A stretch of DNA of 6,937 nucleotides, from contig RDYC01000314.1 in assembly GCA_004293295.1 (NCBI GenBank), forward strand, positions 1-6,937. Direction: 5' to 3'. Source of the DNA: Bacteroidota bacterium. GTDB lineage: Bacteria > Bacteroidota > Bacteroidia > UKL13-3. The translations under genes were made by a program, and so were the position numbers. The notes below the pieces were generated by a model. It saw only the letters and a list, made by a program, of their open reading frames with translations, searched no databases and was not told the DNA's origin. Of this stretch, positions 1-6,622 are shown one piece after another. Numbering within the stretch: position 1 is the stretch's first letter; every line of letters starts with the position of its first letter.

Positions 1-416
1 GCAATTCTCGGACTCATTGGCGAACCGCCAAACTCTACAATTTGCCACAGGGCATCTACAATTTTATCTACGTTTTCATCTTTAAGCAAGTAGCCAATGG
101 CCCCTGCTTTTATGGCTTCAAATATCTTATCATCATCATCAAATACGGTGAGCATTAAAAATTTGGTCTCCGGGTATAAACTGGCTGCAATGTTTACCGC
201 TTCTATGCCATTCATTATAGGCATATCTATGTCCATTAACACCACATCCAATGGTTGTTTTTCCGCCTTTATCTTGTTTAAAAAATCTTCTCCGTTAGCA
301 GCTAAAAACGCCACTTCAATATCTTTTAAAAAATTTAATTTCTCCTGTAATGATACCCTGTTTGGCTGTTTATCATCAACAATGGCAATGCGCATGATTT
401 TGTTATTTATTTGCAT
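1..416 (-). CDS. NarL/FixJ-type response regulator, receiver domain (3' part outside window)
   Basis: This is the cytoplasmic response regulator that most likely takes phosphate from the two kinases encoded just upstream. About 138 codons are visible and cover a complete receiver (REC) domain. With the start at 416, the acidic pair is D14-D15 (motif IAIVDD), the phospho-acceptor is D62 in VVLMDIDMPIMNG, the switch threonine is T90 (FLMLTVFDDDD) and the conserved lysine is K112 (GYLLKDE). The run FEAIKAGAIGYLLKDE is typical of the NarL/FixJ family, whose members carry a C-terminal LuxR-type helix-turn-helix. That half would lie beyond the left edge, so DNA binding is inferred, not seen. An in-frame ATG at 395 gives MRIAIVDD, the more usual family N-terminus, and has an A-rich leader, so either start is possible. 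The gene begins 44 bp after the kinase 1 stop on the same strand, which fits an operon. A degenerate copy of the 22-bp dyad lies between them. Confidence 0.93.
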   Translation of the reverse strand, partial: MQINNKIMRIAIVDDKQPNRVSLQEKLNFLKDIEVAFLAANGEDFLNKIKAEKQPLDVVLMDIDMPIMNGIEAVNIAASLYPETKFLMLTVFDDDDKIFEAIKAGAIGYLLKDENVDKIVDALWQIVEFGGSPMSPRI

Positions 417-444
417 CAAAGTTGTGGTTGTTTTAAGGTGTTAT

Positions 445-466
445 CAATACAGCATATGCCTTATTT
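445..466. promoter_or_regulatory. Degenerate third copy of the 22-bp dyad before the response regulator gene
   Basis: The left arm CAATACAGCA matches 9 of 10 bases and the right arm TGCCTTATTT matches 8 of 10 bases of the perfect copies, with the same 2-bp spacing. It overlaps the stop codon of kinase 1 (461-463) and ends 28 bp before the ATG at 416. This copy is not followed by a T run and its stem would contain a mismatch and a wobble pair, so it makes a poorer hairpin than the other two. That slightly favours a DNA-binding site over a terminator. Part of the sequence is under coding constraint, so chance similarity is not excluded. Confidence 0.42.
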
Positions 467-1786
467 TAAAAGAAGTGTAATGGTAGTTCCCTTGCCTATT
501 GAGGATTGTACTTGCAATTCGGCATTGGTTTCTCCTGCCCTTGCCTCCATGTTTACCAAGCCATAATGGCCTTTTTGTTTGGCTTGTTCCCAGTCAAAAC
601 CAACCCCATCGTCAGTTATCTTGAAACAAAAAACGGTAGTACTATCCGATTGAAAGTGGATGTGGATGTTTTTGCTTTTTGCATGTTTAAGGCAGTTGTT
701 AAATGCTTCTTGACATACCCTAAACAGGTTAAGGGCAACAGCAGGACTCAATTCCTTGTTAGGCATGATCTGTTCGGTAAAATGCACTTGAACAGTTTTA
801 TCAAATTCCAACATTTTTAGGGCAAATTGTTTAAAGCGGTCAGCAAAATCATCCACGTTTAAGCTTTTATGGCTTATGGCCCAAATGGTTTGACGTAAGG
901 TTAAAATTGCATTCCGTCCGGCTTCGCTCATAGCTTGTAGGCGTTGTTGTTCATCTTGTTCCGTAAGCCTATCGGGGTGCTGCAACATCCACTCTACATT
1001 GGTAATTAAATAACTTAATTGTGCGCCCACATTATCATGCAAATCGCGCGAAATACGTAACCGCTCTTGTTCAAGCTTTTGTTGTACTTCTAATTCACGT
1101 TCTAATTTTCGTTGTTGGCGTTTGTTGTAAACATAAAATGCCGCACCCAATAAGGTAAAACCAAATAAACCTATTAACCAATAAAACCAGGTGCGCTTCC
1201 AAAAAGGTGGAATAATGGTAATAAAGATATTTCGTGGTTCGTTGTTCCAAAATCCATCAGCATTGGCTGCCATTACTTGAAACACGTACTTACCGGGAGG
1301 CAAATTGGCATAACGTGCAAAGTGTTTGGTACCACTTTGTATCCAGTTATTATCATAACCATTTAATCGGTATTTATAGGTATTATTTTCGGGTTGGCTA
1401 AACTCCAATGCAGAAAAATCAAACGATAAGGTGTTTTCAACATACGATAGGGTGAGCGATCGAATTTCGTTGTATGCGGTATCACTTTTATAAGGCATAT
1501 CACCCAACAATATTTCATTAATGGCAACTTGAGGGGCATTTTTATTTTCAACCACACGGTTTGGGTCAATTACATTTATTCCATTTACACCACCAAAATA
1601 CAACAAGCCTTTTTCATCTTTGTAGTAGGCACCCGTATTAAATTCATTGCTTTGCAAACCATCTTTTACCGAATAATTTTTAAATGTTTTTGATAACGGA
1701 TGGTAAAGAGAGATACCTTTGTTGTGGCTCATCCAGAGTTTTCCGTATTTATCCTCTAAAATTCCATAGATAAAATCATCGGGTAA
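461..1786 (-). repeat. Conserved C-terminal block of the kinase pair, copy in kinase 1
   Basis: This 1326-bp block codes for everything from LPDDF in the last propeller blades through Y_Y_Y, membrane span, HisKA_3 and HATPase. It pairs without any insertion or deletion with 3547-4872 in kinase 2. By eye, the proteins agree at about 90% or more of positions here, rising to about 95% in the kinase core. The best-conserved DNA stretch is 573-853. Confidence 0.9.
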
Positions 1787-3463
1787 GCCCTCAGAAAGTG
1801 AAAATTGTTTAACCAATTTTCCTTGTTTAGTTAAGATGAATAAGCCGGTGTTTCCTCCAACCCAAACCTTGTTAGTACTTTTTTGAGCACAAATTGTTTT
1901 AACCATTATCGGTATTTTTAATTTTACAGTTTCTTTGGTAAAAGGGTTAAACCGGTATAGGCCCTTGGTAGTGCCAACCCACCAAGTAGTATCATTAAAC
2001 AATTCAAAACAAGTAATTTGGTGATCAAAATGCCCCTTTGGCAAAAGTATTTTTGTGGTTAGGTTTTTATCAAGACGCATAATCACGTAATCAATAGAAA
2101 TAAACAATTGGTTGTTATAAGGTTTAAAAAATGGATACGAAATAGCGGCCCCTGTAACGCCAAGATTATACTTTCCAGTGTATATTTTTTTTCTATTTAT
2201 GCCTTTATTGTTGTGTGCAATAATGTTTTCGTTATGAACATAAAATAAAGTGTTGTTAAAATAAGTGATGGCTAGCACATGGTTAAGTTTGCCTTTAATG
2301 TTTTCTAATTCAACTTTTTTGCCTTGTCTAACAGCATTGTATTTAACCATGCCATCGGCATAAAAACCGGTATAAACATTGCCATCGGCATCGGTTGTTA
2401 TTGATTTAACCAAAGCCCCGCTAGTATTTTTAGCACACAAGTGTTTAAATTTATTTCGTTGTGGCGATATACAGTGAACACCTGCACCATTGGTACAAAT
2501 CCATAAATTATTGCTTTTGTCTATATATAAATTTTGTACATAAGAAAAATTTGCGTCTTTGTTTTTGTCAAATCTTTTAATAAACTCTATTAATTTATTA
2601 TTAATGGGGTCAATCACAAATAGCCCCAAATTGTTACCAATCCAAATATTATTTTCCCACTTTAAAATTCGGGCTATAGTAGTTTTTTGTGAATTAAACT
2701 CAACAAGATTACTTAATGGTTGTTCTTTAAGGGAGTTGGTATATGGATTATAATAATATAACGATTTTTGAGCATAAGTAACCAGTAACGAATCGTTTAA
2801 TACAGTGAAACTGGAGTTATTAAAAGGCAATTTACCAAACCAATTAAATTGTTTGGTTTCAGTATTAAGTCTAAACCAAATAGTTGTGCTATCGTATATT
2901 GTGCCTATAATATATTTGTCAGAAATGGTGATGTTTCTTGGAAAACGATTAAAATGGCTTTTAGCTAAAAACAATATGCTATCCACCACCTTAAAATTTT
3001 CAATAGATACAGCCCAAATTTTATCACTAAAATCTGAAAACCATATACGTCCTTTTTTATCTTCACCTAAAATATTGATATAGGTTTCGCCTGAGTGAGA
3101 TTGTAGATGGTTAAATGATAAATTCTTAAAGCAATCATTTACCCTATTATATATGCTTATCCCATTATTATGAGATATCCATAAGCGCTGTTTACTGTCT
3201 TCAAAAAATTTATTTGAAGAGTTTCCTCCTATCGAATTCGTATCGCCAATTATAGGTCGGTAGTGATACATTTTATATCCATCAAATCGGTTTACGCCAT
3301 CAGCAGTTCCAAACCACATAAAACCCTTGTAATCCTGAAAAGCATCCCATACACTATTTTGAGCCAATCCATTATCTACCGTGTAAGAAGTATAATTTCG
3401 CTGCAATTGCGCAAAGCAGACAAGGTGTAAAAAAAGTAATATATAGGTTAAAACAAGTTTCAT
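461..3463 (-). CDS. Propeller-type sensor histidine kinase 1 (Reg_prop / Y_Y_Y / HisKA_3 / HATPase)
   Basis: This is a 1000-residue inner-membrane sensor kinase with a large periplasmic sensor. A signal peptide covers residues 1-18 (MKLVLTYILLFLHLVCFA, then QLQRN). The sensor, about 20-680, holds propeller blades with motifs such as MWFGTADGVNRFDG (~49), LWISHNNGISIYN (~94), IWIGNNLGLFVIDP (~272), LWICTNGAGV (~320), WWVGTTKGLYRF (~493), VWVGGNTGLF (~533), LWMSHNKGIS (~576) and LYFGGVNGINVIDP (~620). This matches the Reg_prop family, which often forms two seven-bladed propellers. A Y_Y_Y domain follows (~687-751), then one membrane span (~759-779) and a basic, coiled-coil-like linker. The HisKA_3 motif RISRDLHDNVGAQLS has phospho-acceptor H809. 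The HATPase shows an N box (E919, N922-N923), a G1 box (DDGVGFD ~951) and a G2 box (GHYGLVN ~965). No receiver or DNA-binding domain is attached, unlike Bacteroides hybrid (HTCS) sensors. The frame is open back to a TTG at 3502, but ATG 3463 starts a proper signal peptide. The ligand is unknown; polysaccharide breakdown products are one possibility from related sensors. Confidence 0.95.
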   Translation of the reverse strand: MKLVLTYILLFLHLVCFAQLQRNYTSYTVDNGLAQNSVWDAFQDYKGFMWFGTADGVNRFDGYKMYHYRPIIGDTNSIGGNSSNKFFEDSKQRLWISHNNGISIYNRVNDCFKNLSFNHLQSHSGETYINILGEDKKGRIWFSDFSDKIWAVSIENFKVVDSILFLAKSHFNRFPRNITISDKYIIGTIYDSTTIWFRLNTETKQFNWFGKLPFNNSSFTVLNDSLLVTYAQKSLYYYNPYTNSLKEQPLSNLVEFNSQKTTIARILKWENNIWIGNNLGLFVIDPINNKLIEFIKRFDKNKDANFSYVQNLYIDKSNNLWICTNGAGVHCISPQRNKFKHLCAKNTSGALVKSITTDADGNVYTGFYADGMVKYNAVRQGKKVELENIKGKLNHVLAITYFNNTLFYVHNENIIAHNNKGINRKKIYTGKYNLGVTGAAISYPFFKPYNNQLFISIDYVIMRLDKNLTTKILLPKGHFDHQITCFELFNDTTWWVGTTKGLYRFNPFTKETVKLKIPIMVKTICAQKSTNKVWVGGNTGLFILTKQGKLVKQFSLSEGLPDDFIYGILEDKYGKLWMSHNKGISLYHPLSKTFKNYSVKDGLQSNEFNTGAYYKDEKGLLYFGGVNGINVIDPNRVVENKNAPQVAINEILLGDMPYKSDTAYNEIRSLTLSYVENTLSFDFSALEFSQPENNTYKYRLNGYDNNWIQSGTKHFARYANLPPGKYVFQVMAANADGFWNNEPRNIFITIIPPFWKRTWFYWLIGLFGFTLLGAAFYVYNKRQQRKLERELEVQQKLEQERLRISRDLHDNVGAQLSYLITNVEWMLQHPDRLTEQDEQQRLQAMSEAGRNAILTLRQTIWAISHKSLNVDDFADRFKQFALKMLEFDKTVQVHFTEQIMPNKELSPAVALNLFRVCQEAFNNCLKHAKSKNIHIHFQSDSTTVFCFKITDDGVGFDWEQAKQKGHYGLVNMEARAGETNAELQVQSSIGKGTTITLLLK

Positions 3464-3508
3464 TGGCCGCCATAAAAATACAGCATCTGCTGTATTTCGC
3501 AAGTTTTA
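3260..3508 (-). repeat. Conserved 5' block of the kinase pair, copy in kinase 1
   Basis: This ~249-bp block includes the leader with its dyad, the signal peptide and the first propeller blade up to YKMYHY. It matches 6331-6579 at a constant offset of 3071 bp. The first 68 residues of the two proteins differ at about nine positions. Similarity stops abruptly upstream of the TAAAACTTGCG leader motif, so this marks one edge of the duplicated unit. Confidence 0.8.
3476..3497. promoter_or_regulatory. 22-bp perfect dyad upstream of kinase 1 (copy 2), candidate operator
   Basis: The arms are identical to those of the copy before kinase 2; only the 2-bp centre differs (TC here). It lies 12 bp upstream of the kinase 1 ATG at 3463, the same spacing as in the paralogue. 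The surrounding sequence CGCAAGTTTTA is shared too, so this copy came along with the gene duplication. Both arms have stayed perfect although the bases next to the start codon have changed, which hints at selection. It lies within the probable operon and may drive or modulate internal transcription of kinase 1 and the regulator. Confidence 0.6.
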
Positions 3509-3546
3509 TCTCTAAAAGTCTTTTGTTTTCAACAATGGCTAATTCA

Positions 3547-4872
3547 CTACTTTAATAGTATGGTTACGATTGTTCCCTTACCTATCGAAGAAACCACATT
3601 CAGTTTAGCATTTGTCTCTTGTGCCCTTGCCTCCATATTTACCAAGCCGTAGTGTCCCTTTTGTTTGGCTTGTTCCCAATCAAAACCAACCCCATCGTCA
3701 GTTATCTTGAAACAAAAAACGGTAGTACTATCCGATTGAAAGTGGATGTGTATGTTTTTGCTTTTTGCATGTTTAAGGCAGTTGTTAAATGCTTCTTGAC
3801 ATACCCTAAACAAGTTAAGGGCAACAGCAGGACTCAATTCTTTGTTAGGCATGATATGTTCAGTAAAATGCACTTGAACAGTTTTATCAAATTCCAACAT
3901 TTTTAGGGCAAATTGTTTAAAGCGGTCAGCAAAATCATCTATACTGAGGGCTTTATGGCTAATGGCCCAAATGGTTTGTCTTAAGGTTAAAATGGCATTT
4001 CTGCCCGCATCGCTCATGGCTTGCAGGCGTTGTTGTTCATCTTGTTCCGTAAGCCTATCGGGGTGCTGCAACATCCACTCTACATTGGTGATTAAATAAC
4101 TCAATTGTGCGCCCACATTATCGTGTAAATCGCGCGAAATGCGTAACCGCTCTTGTTCTAGCTTTTGTTGTACTTCCAACTCTCGTTCTAGTTTTCGTTG
4201 TTGGCGTCTGTTATAAATATAAAACACCGCACCCAACAAGGCAAAACCAAACAATCCCATTAGCCAATAAAACCATGTACGCTTCCAAAAGGGAGGAATA
4301 ATAGTAATGGAAATGTTTCGTGGTTGTTTGTTCCAAAATCCATCGGCATTGGCAGCCATTACTTCAAATATATATTCTCCTGGAGGTAAATTGGCATAGC
4401 GGGCAAAATGCCTGGTGCCACTTTGAATCCAATTGTTATCATAACCACTTAGCCGGTATTGATAAATGTTATTTTCAGGTTGGCTAAACTCCAATGCAGA
4501 AAAATCGAATGATAAGGTGTTTTCAAGATACGATAGGGTGAGCGATTGAATTTCGTTGTAAGCGGTATCGGTCTTAAAAGGCAAATCATCCAACAATATT
4601 TCATTAATAGCAATTTGCGGAGCGTTTTTATTCTCGACAACATGGTTAGGATCTATTACATTGATACCATTTACACCTCCAAAATACAACAGGCCTTTTT
4701 CATCTTTGTAGTAAGCACCAGTATTAAATTCATTGCTTTGCAAGCCATCTTTTACGCCATAATGTTTAAAAGTTTTCGTGCGCGGATTGTAAACCGACAT
4801 TCCTTTGTTATGGCTCATCCAAAGGCGACCTTGGTGGTCTTCTAATATGCCATAAACAAAATCATCGGGTAA
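3547..4872 (-). repeat. Conserved C-terminal block of the kinase pair, copy in kinase 2
   Basis: This is the partner of the 1326-bp block in kinase 1, at a constant offset of 3086 bp. Upstream of LPDDF the two genes lose most of their similarity. The last ~20 codons also differ more (kinase 2 reads QETNAKLNVV where kinase 1 reads GETNAELQVQ). Confidence 0.9.
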
Positions 4873-6534
4873 GTCTTTTGGTGCTTCATAGCTTTTGATA
4901 ATAGAGCCGTTTAGTTTTAAATGATACAAACCGGCATTACCGCCAGCCCATACCGAACGTTTATCATCTGTGATACAAATTGATTTAACATAAAGTGAAA
5001 TGGGAAGAGTTTTAAGTTGTTTTGTTACGGGATTAAACTGAAGAATGTGTTGTGTTGTTCCAACCCACCAAAAACTATCATTCACAATTTCAAAAGTGGT
5101 GAGGTAATTTGTGCTCAATTCAAATTGTTGAATAGTCTTTAACACATAATTCGATTGGATTTCGAACAAATAGGCATCGGCAGATAAATACACTTTTCCC
5201 TTATAGACTCTAAATACTGGGTATGACACAGATCGTTGTCTATTTGCTAAATAAACATGTTGTTTATAAACTACTTTTTGGGTTTGCAAGTTCATCACCA
5301 TAAAGTATTCGTTTTGCACATAGTACAAATGATTATTAAAAGTAATGAGTCCGATAATATGAGTTGGTATTTGGTTCGGTAATTTAATCTGTTGTGTTTG
5401 TCCATTATTAACATACCATACCATTCCTCCTTCGTACAAGCCCGAATAAATAGTACCGCTGCTATCTGTACTAAGGGCTTTAATTAAGCTGCTACCACCA
5501 CCTAAAGCGGGTAAGTGTTTAAACTTATTGTTTTGTGGTGATAGGCATTTTACGCCATCGCCATTGGTTCCTATCCACAGGTTATTTGAATGGTCCACGT
5601 ATAACTGTTGAACGTAACAGAACCCAACCTTTTGCTTTTTGTCAAACGAGACAATATGCTCTTCAAATTGATGCGTAATTGGATTGAACACAAACAGCCC
5701 TGTATTGTTTCCCATCCAAATTTGACCTTGCCACCAAACCATTGAAGTGAAATTACTTTTTTCAGGAGGAAATAGGGAGCCTTGAACCAGTTTATGTTTT
5801 ATGGCATTCGACTTAATATCATAATAGGTCATTTGTTTATCAGCATAAATACAAATGGTACTGTCATTATAAAGCATGATGCTATTGGTATGTCTACTAT
5901 TTCCATATACAATGTTTACCTCTTCGGTTTCAATATCTAATCGAAACCAACTGCTGCTGCTATCATTAAAATATCCTACAAGGTATTTACCAGTAATAAA
6001 TCCTCTGCGGAAAGATGATACTTGGTAAGTACTTTTAGAAATATTGATTGTTTTAACCAATTGCAATGTATTGCTCGAAAAGCATTGCAACTGTTGGGTA
6101 TTGGTAATGCACCATACATTCTCATTATAATCTTGCCCTATTAGCGTAGTGTAACTATCCCCGTTATTAAAACTATCAGGAAAAATGTGCACGTTGTAAA
6201 AATTATCTTTTAAACGGTTGTAAACGCTTATTCCTTTATTGTGTGATACCCAAAGTTGATGGTCCTTGGTTTCATAGAAGTGAAAAGCGCTATTCCCTAA
6301 AATGGATGTTGTATCGAATTGGCTAAATTTATAATGATGCATTTTATATCCATCAAACCTATCAATACCGTCCGCAGTGCCAAACCACATAAAACCTTTA
6401 TCATCTTGAAAAACATCCCAAACGGTATTTTGAGCAAGGCCATTATCAACTGTGTATGAGGTGTAATTACGCTGCAGTTGGGCAAAGCAAGCAACGTGTA
6501 GAAAAAGTAGTATATAGGTAAAAACAAGTTTCAT
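3547..6534 (-). CDS. Propeller-type sensor histidine kinase 2, tandem paralogue of kinase 1
   Basis: This is a 995-residue sensor kinase with the same architecture as its downstream neighbour. The signal peptide is MKLVFTYILLFLHVACFA. The periplasmic propeller sensor has blades including MWFGTADGIDRFDG, LWVSHNKGISVYN, IWMGNNTGLFVFNP, LWIGTNGDGVKCLSP, WWVGTTQHILQFNP, VWAGGNAGLYHL, LWMSHNKGMSVYNP and LYFGGVNGINVIDP. Next come a Y_Y_Y domain (~682-746), one membrane span (~754-774, WFYWLMGLFGFALLGAVFYIY) and HisKA_3 with acceptor H804 in RISRDLHDNVGAQLS. The HATPase has an intact N box (QEAFNNCLKHA), G1 box (DDGVGFD) and G2 box (GHYGLVN). All catalytic motifs are intact, so both paralogues look active. 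The signal peptide and the whole region after ~residue 555 are almost the same as kinase 1, while the sensor between them is strongly diverged and five residues shorter. The frame is open to a TTG at 6573, but ATG 6534 lines up with the kinase 1 start and begins the signal peptide. It is divergent from the delta-60 gene and sits 83 bp before kinase 1. Confidence 0.95.
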   Translation of the reverse strand: MKLVFTYILLFLHVACFAQLQRNYTSYTVDNGLAQNTVWDVFQDDKGFMWFGTADGIDRFDGYKMHHYKFSQFDTTSILGNSAFHFYETKDHQLWVSHNKGISVYNRLKDNFYNVHIFPDSFNNGDSYTTLIGQDYNENVWCITNTQQLQCFSSNTLQLVKTINISKSTYQVSSFRRGFITGKYLVGYFNDSSSSWFRLDIETEEVNIVYGNSRHTNSIMLYNDSTICIYADKQMTYYDIKSNAIKHKLVQGSLFPPEKSNFTSMVWWQGQIWMGNNTGLFVFNPITHQFEEHIVSFDKKQKVGFCYVQQLYVDHSNNLWIGTNGDGVKCLSPQNNKFKHLPALGGGSSLIKALSTDSSGTIYSGLYEGGMVWYVNNGQTQQIKLPNQIPTHIIGLITFNNHLYYVQNEYFMVMNLQTQKVVYKQHVYLANRQRSVSYPVFRVYKGKVYLSADAYLFEIQSNYVLKTIQQFELSTNYLTTFEIVNDSFWWVGTTQHILQFNPVTKQLKTLPISLYVKSICITDDKRSVWAGGNAGLYHLKLNGSIIKSYEAPKDLPDDFVYGILEDHQGRLWMSHNKGMSVYNPRTKTFKHYGVKDGLQSNEFNTGAYYKDEKGLLYFGGVNGINVIDPNHVVENKNAPQIAINEILLDDLPFKTDTAYNEIQSLTLSYLENTLSFDFSALEFSQPENNIYQYRLSGYDNNWIQSGTRHFARYANLPPGEYIFEVMAANADGFWNKQPRNISITIIPPFWKRTWFYWLMGLFGFALLGAVFYIYNRRQQRKLERELEVQQKLEQERLRISRDLHDNVGAQLSYLITNVEWMLQHPDRLTEQDEQQRLQAMSDAGRNAILTLRQTIWAISHKALSIDDFADRFKQFALKMLEFDKTVQVHFTEHIMPNKELSPAVALNLFRVCQEAFNNCLKHAKSKNIHIHFQSDSTTVFCFKITDDGVGFDWEQAKQKGHYGLVNMEARAQETNAKLNVVSSIGKGTIVTILLK

Positions 6535-6579
6535 TGGCAGGGATAAAAATACAGCATTTGCTGTATTTCGCAAGTTTTA
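6331..6579 (-). repeat. Conserved 5' block of the kinase pair, copy in kinase 2
   Basis: This is the partner of the 5' block of kinase 1. It spans the leader dyad, the signal peptide and the first blade. Sequence to its right, in the gap towards the delta-60 gene, has no counterpart before kinase 1. Confidence 0.8.
6547..6568. promoter_or_regulatory. 22-bp perfect dyad upstream of kinase 2 (copy 1), candidate operator
   Basis: Arms AAATACAGCA and TGCTGTATTT are exact reverse complements around a 2-bp centre (TT on the plus strand). The dyad lies 12 bp upstream of the kinase 2 ATG, inside the 88-bp gap shared with the divergent delta-60 gene. The inner part TACAGCA-N2-TGCTGTA has the 7-2-7 inverted heptamer layout, starting with TAC, known for NarL-family regulators. 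Binding by the regulator encoded in this cluster is inferred. Read on the minus strand, the dyad is followed by a short T run, so an RNA hairpin or weak attenuator in the leader is the main alternative. Confidence 0.6.
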
Positions 6580-6622
6580 ATCCTGATAGATGTTTGTGGC
6601 TCACAAATTAAATATAAACACT

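Noticed and set aside
97..480. Open frame of 127 codons on the plus strand over the response regulator
   Set aside because: The minus strand codes for a receiver domain with all catalytic residues; the plus-strand protein shows no family features and is an antisense shadow.
506..820. Open frame on the plus strand over the kinase 1 ATPase region, with a near-identical partner at 3619-3906
   Set aside because: The similarity of the two frames follows from the duplicated kinase genes on the other strand; it is not independent evidence for an antisense gene.
3464..3502. Start of kinase 1 at TTG 3502 (and of kinase 2 at TTG 6573), adding 13 residues
   Set aside because: The extension would place 13 residues before a good signal peptide and would translate through the dyad. 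ATG at 3463 and 6534 gives a normal signal peptide with K at position 2 in both.
3503..3546. Possible terminator between kinase 2 and the kinase 1 leader
   Set aside because: Only a trivial AT-rich palindrome (AAAAG/CTTTT with one base between) is present; there is no GC-rich stem with a T run, so readthrough is more likely.
461..6534. Kinases as hybrid one-protein two-component systems (HTCS)
   Set aside because: The sensor and Y_Y_Y layout is similar, but both proteins end right after the HATPase domain and use a HisKA_3 type acceptor; no receiver or AraC-type domain follows.
6525..6577. Direct repeat AAACTTG flanking the dyad (also at 3454-3506)
   Set aside because: One copy is part of the start of the coding region (codons for M-K-L-V) and the pair before kinase 1 comes from the duplication, so a 7-bp repeat carries little weight.
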